Below, piece after piece: positions 5,878 through 6,027 of a DNA stretch of 6,027 nucleotides. A model generated the notes under the pieces. That model did no database searches and was not told the DNA's origin. It saw only the letters and a program-made list of their open reading frames with translations. The translations under genes were made by a program, and so were the position numbers. Within the stretch, counting starts at the first letter, position 1. Each line of letters starts with the position of its first letter. Origin of the DNA: Halobacteria archaeon (GTDB lineage Archaea; Halobacteriota; Syntropharchaeia; Alkanophagales; Methanospirareceae); contig JAOZPO010000089.1 in the NCBI GenBank assembly GCA_029932715.1, positions 1 to 6,027 of the forward strand. The letters are read 5' to 3'.

Positions 5878-5909
5878 TAAAGAACTGCAACAACTCGAAA
5901 GGTTCTTTA
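5878..5909. repeat. Inverted repeat 1 upstream of the response regulator gene
   Basis: TAAAGAAC (5878-5885) and GTTCTTTA (5902-5909) are perfect 8-base inverted copies around a 16-base spacer. It lies about 33 bases upstream of a second inverted repeat with the same spacer length. It could be an operator for a dimeric regulator or an RNA stem if transcription starts upstream. Confidence 0.5.
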
Positions 5910-5911
5910 GG

Positions 5912-5941
5912 CTTGCCTTACAATATCCCTGCATAGGCAAG
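5912..5941. repeat. Inverted repeat 2, touching the TATA-like element
   Basis: CTTGCCT (5912-5918) and AGGCAAG (5935-5941) are perfect 7-base inverted copies around a 16-base spacer; two outer G-U pairs would extend it to 9 in RNA. The right arm ends just where the TATA-like stretch begins (5942), where a bound protein would touch the TFB recognition region, so control of the promoter is plausible. Confidence 0.5.
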
Positions 5942-5949
5942 TTATATAT
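5942..5949 (+). promoter_or_regulatory. TATA box candidate for the response regulator gene
   Basis: TTATATAT is a good archaeal TATA-box match. With the usual ~25-base spacing, transcription would start near 5970-5974, giving a leader of under 20 bases. That short leader would keep the GGAG at 5980-5983 but cut into the stronger GGAGGTGA at 5968-5975, which is a mild argument for an additional upstream start. Confidence 0.5.
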
Positions 5950-5967
5950 CATAACTATGGAAGCAAA

Positions 5968-5983
5968 GGAGGTGAAACAGGAG
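5968..5983 (+). promoter_or_regulatory. Double ribosome binding site of the response regulator gene
   Basis: A full GGAGGTGA (5968-5975) lies 13 bases before the ATG at 5989, and a second GGAG (5980-5983) lies 5 bases before it. Both support that start; the nearer one survives even on a very short leader. Confidence 0.55.
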
Positions 5984-5988
5984 AAAAA

Positions 5989-6027
5989 ATGGCAAAAGTG
6001 TTGATTGTGGATGATGCCGCTTTCATT
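5989..6027 (+). CDS. cheY: CheY-like response regulator, N-terminal start (partial)
   Basis: Only the first 13 codons are in the window: MAKVLIVDDAAFI. This is the first strand of a receiver domain followed by the acidic Asp-Asp pair (residues 8-9) that binds magnesium, and the A-F-I that opens helix 1 in CheY proteins (usually D-D-S-A-F; here Ala replaces the Ser). Its place behind cheA makes CheY the likely identity: the protein that, once phosphorylated by CheA, works through CheF on the archaellum. Another response regulator with an N-terminal receiver domain cannot be excluded, since the phospho-acceptor site and the rest of the chain are outside the window. It seems to have its own promoter, unlike the cheW-cheF-cheB-cheA genes. 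Confidence 0.75.
   Translation, partial: MAKVLIVDDAAFI

Larger units (their letters stand above)
5788..5988. other. Intergenic region between cheA and the response regulator gene
   Basis: About 200 bases with no open reading frame of note. It is much more A/T-rich than the genes around it. In order it holds a T-rich tract (probable terminator), two direct copies of ACTAAATTT spaced 22 bases, two inverted repeats with matching loop lengths, a TATA-like stretch and a ribosome binding site. The layout fits an end to the cheA operon followed by a separate, regulated promoter. Confidence 0.6.

Noticed and set aside
1..6027. CRISPR array, tRNA or rRNA genes, insertion sequences
   Set aside because: No regularly spaced repeats, cloverleaf-type segments, rRNA-like stretches or transposase motifs were seen; nearly all of the window is accounted for by che-cluster genes.

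Overview
The window is part of a chemotaxis (che) gene cluster. It almost certainly comes from a motile euryarchaeote, because a gene for CheF, the archaea-only adaptor between the Che system and the archaellum, sits directly behind cheW. Supporting signs are strong GGAGGTGA-type ribosome binding sites, heavy use of ATA (Ile) and AGA/AGG (Arg) codons, moderate GC, and T-rich tracts rather than GC hairpins after genes. The genus cannot be fixed from the sequence. A methanogen or anaerobic methane-oxidiser relative is a guess only.

Layout, all on the + strand: (1) the last 58 codons of a methyl-accepting chemotaxis receptor (1-178), then a pyrimidine-rich tract that looks like an archaeal terminator; (2) two small unrecognised genes, a 158-residue acidic protein made of two copies of a ~45-residue unit (255-731) and a ~91-residue protein (776-1051); (3) a 17-bp RNA-type hairpin across the stop codon of the second small gene; (4) cheW (1110-1628), cheF (1633-2598), cheB (2677-3756) and cheA (3775-5787), closely packed and probably one operon; (5) a ~200-base intergenic region with a T-rich terminator, a pair of direct repeats, two tandem inverted repeats of matching geometry and a TATA-like element; (6) the first 13 codons of a CheY-like response regulator (5989-6027), cut by the window edge.

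How they work together: the receptor signals through CheW to the histidine kinase CheA. CheA phosphorylates CheB (receptor demethylation, adaptation) and a CheY. Phospho-CheY then acts on the archaellum motor through CheF. cheR, cheC and cheD are not in the window.

The most notable observation is in the 78 bases between cheF and cheB. They hold, in a frame of their own, what reads as the last ~20 residues of a CheY receiver domain (from the conserved Lys-Pro-Phe through helix 5). This is the place where cheY stands in many archaeal che clusters. It looks like the remnant of a deleted cheY, with a CheY-like gene now lying behind cheA under what seems to be its own promoter. Other points of interest are the strand-specific G-U hairpin before cheW, the internally duplicated unknown protein, and the twin inverted repeats before the terminal response regulator.
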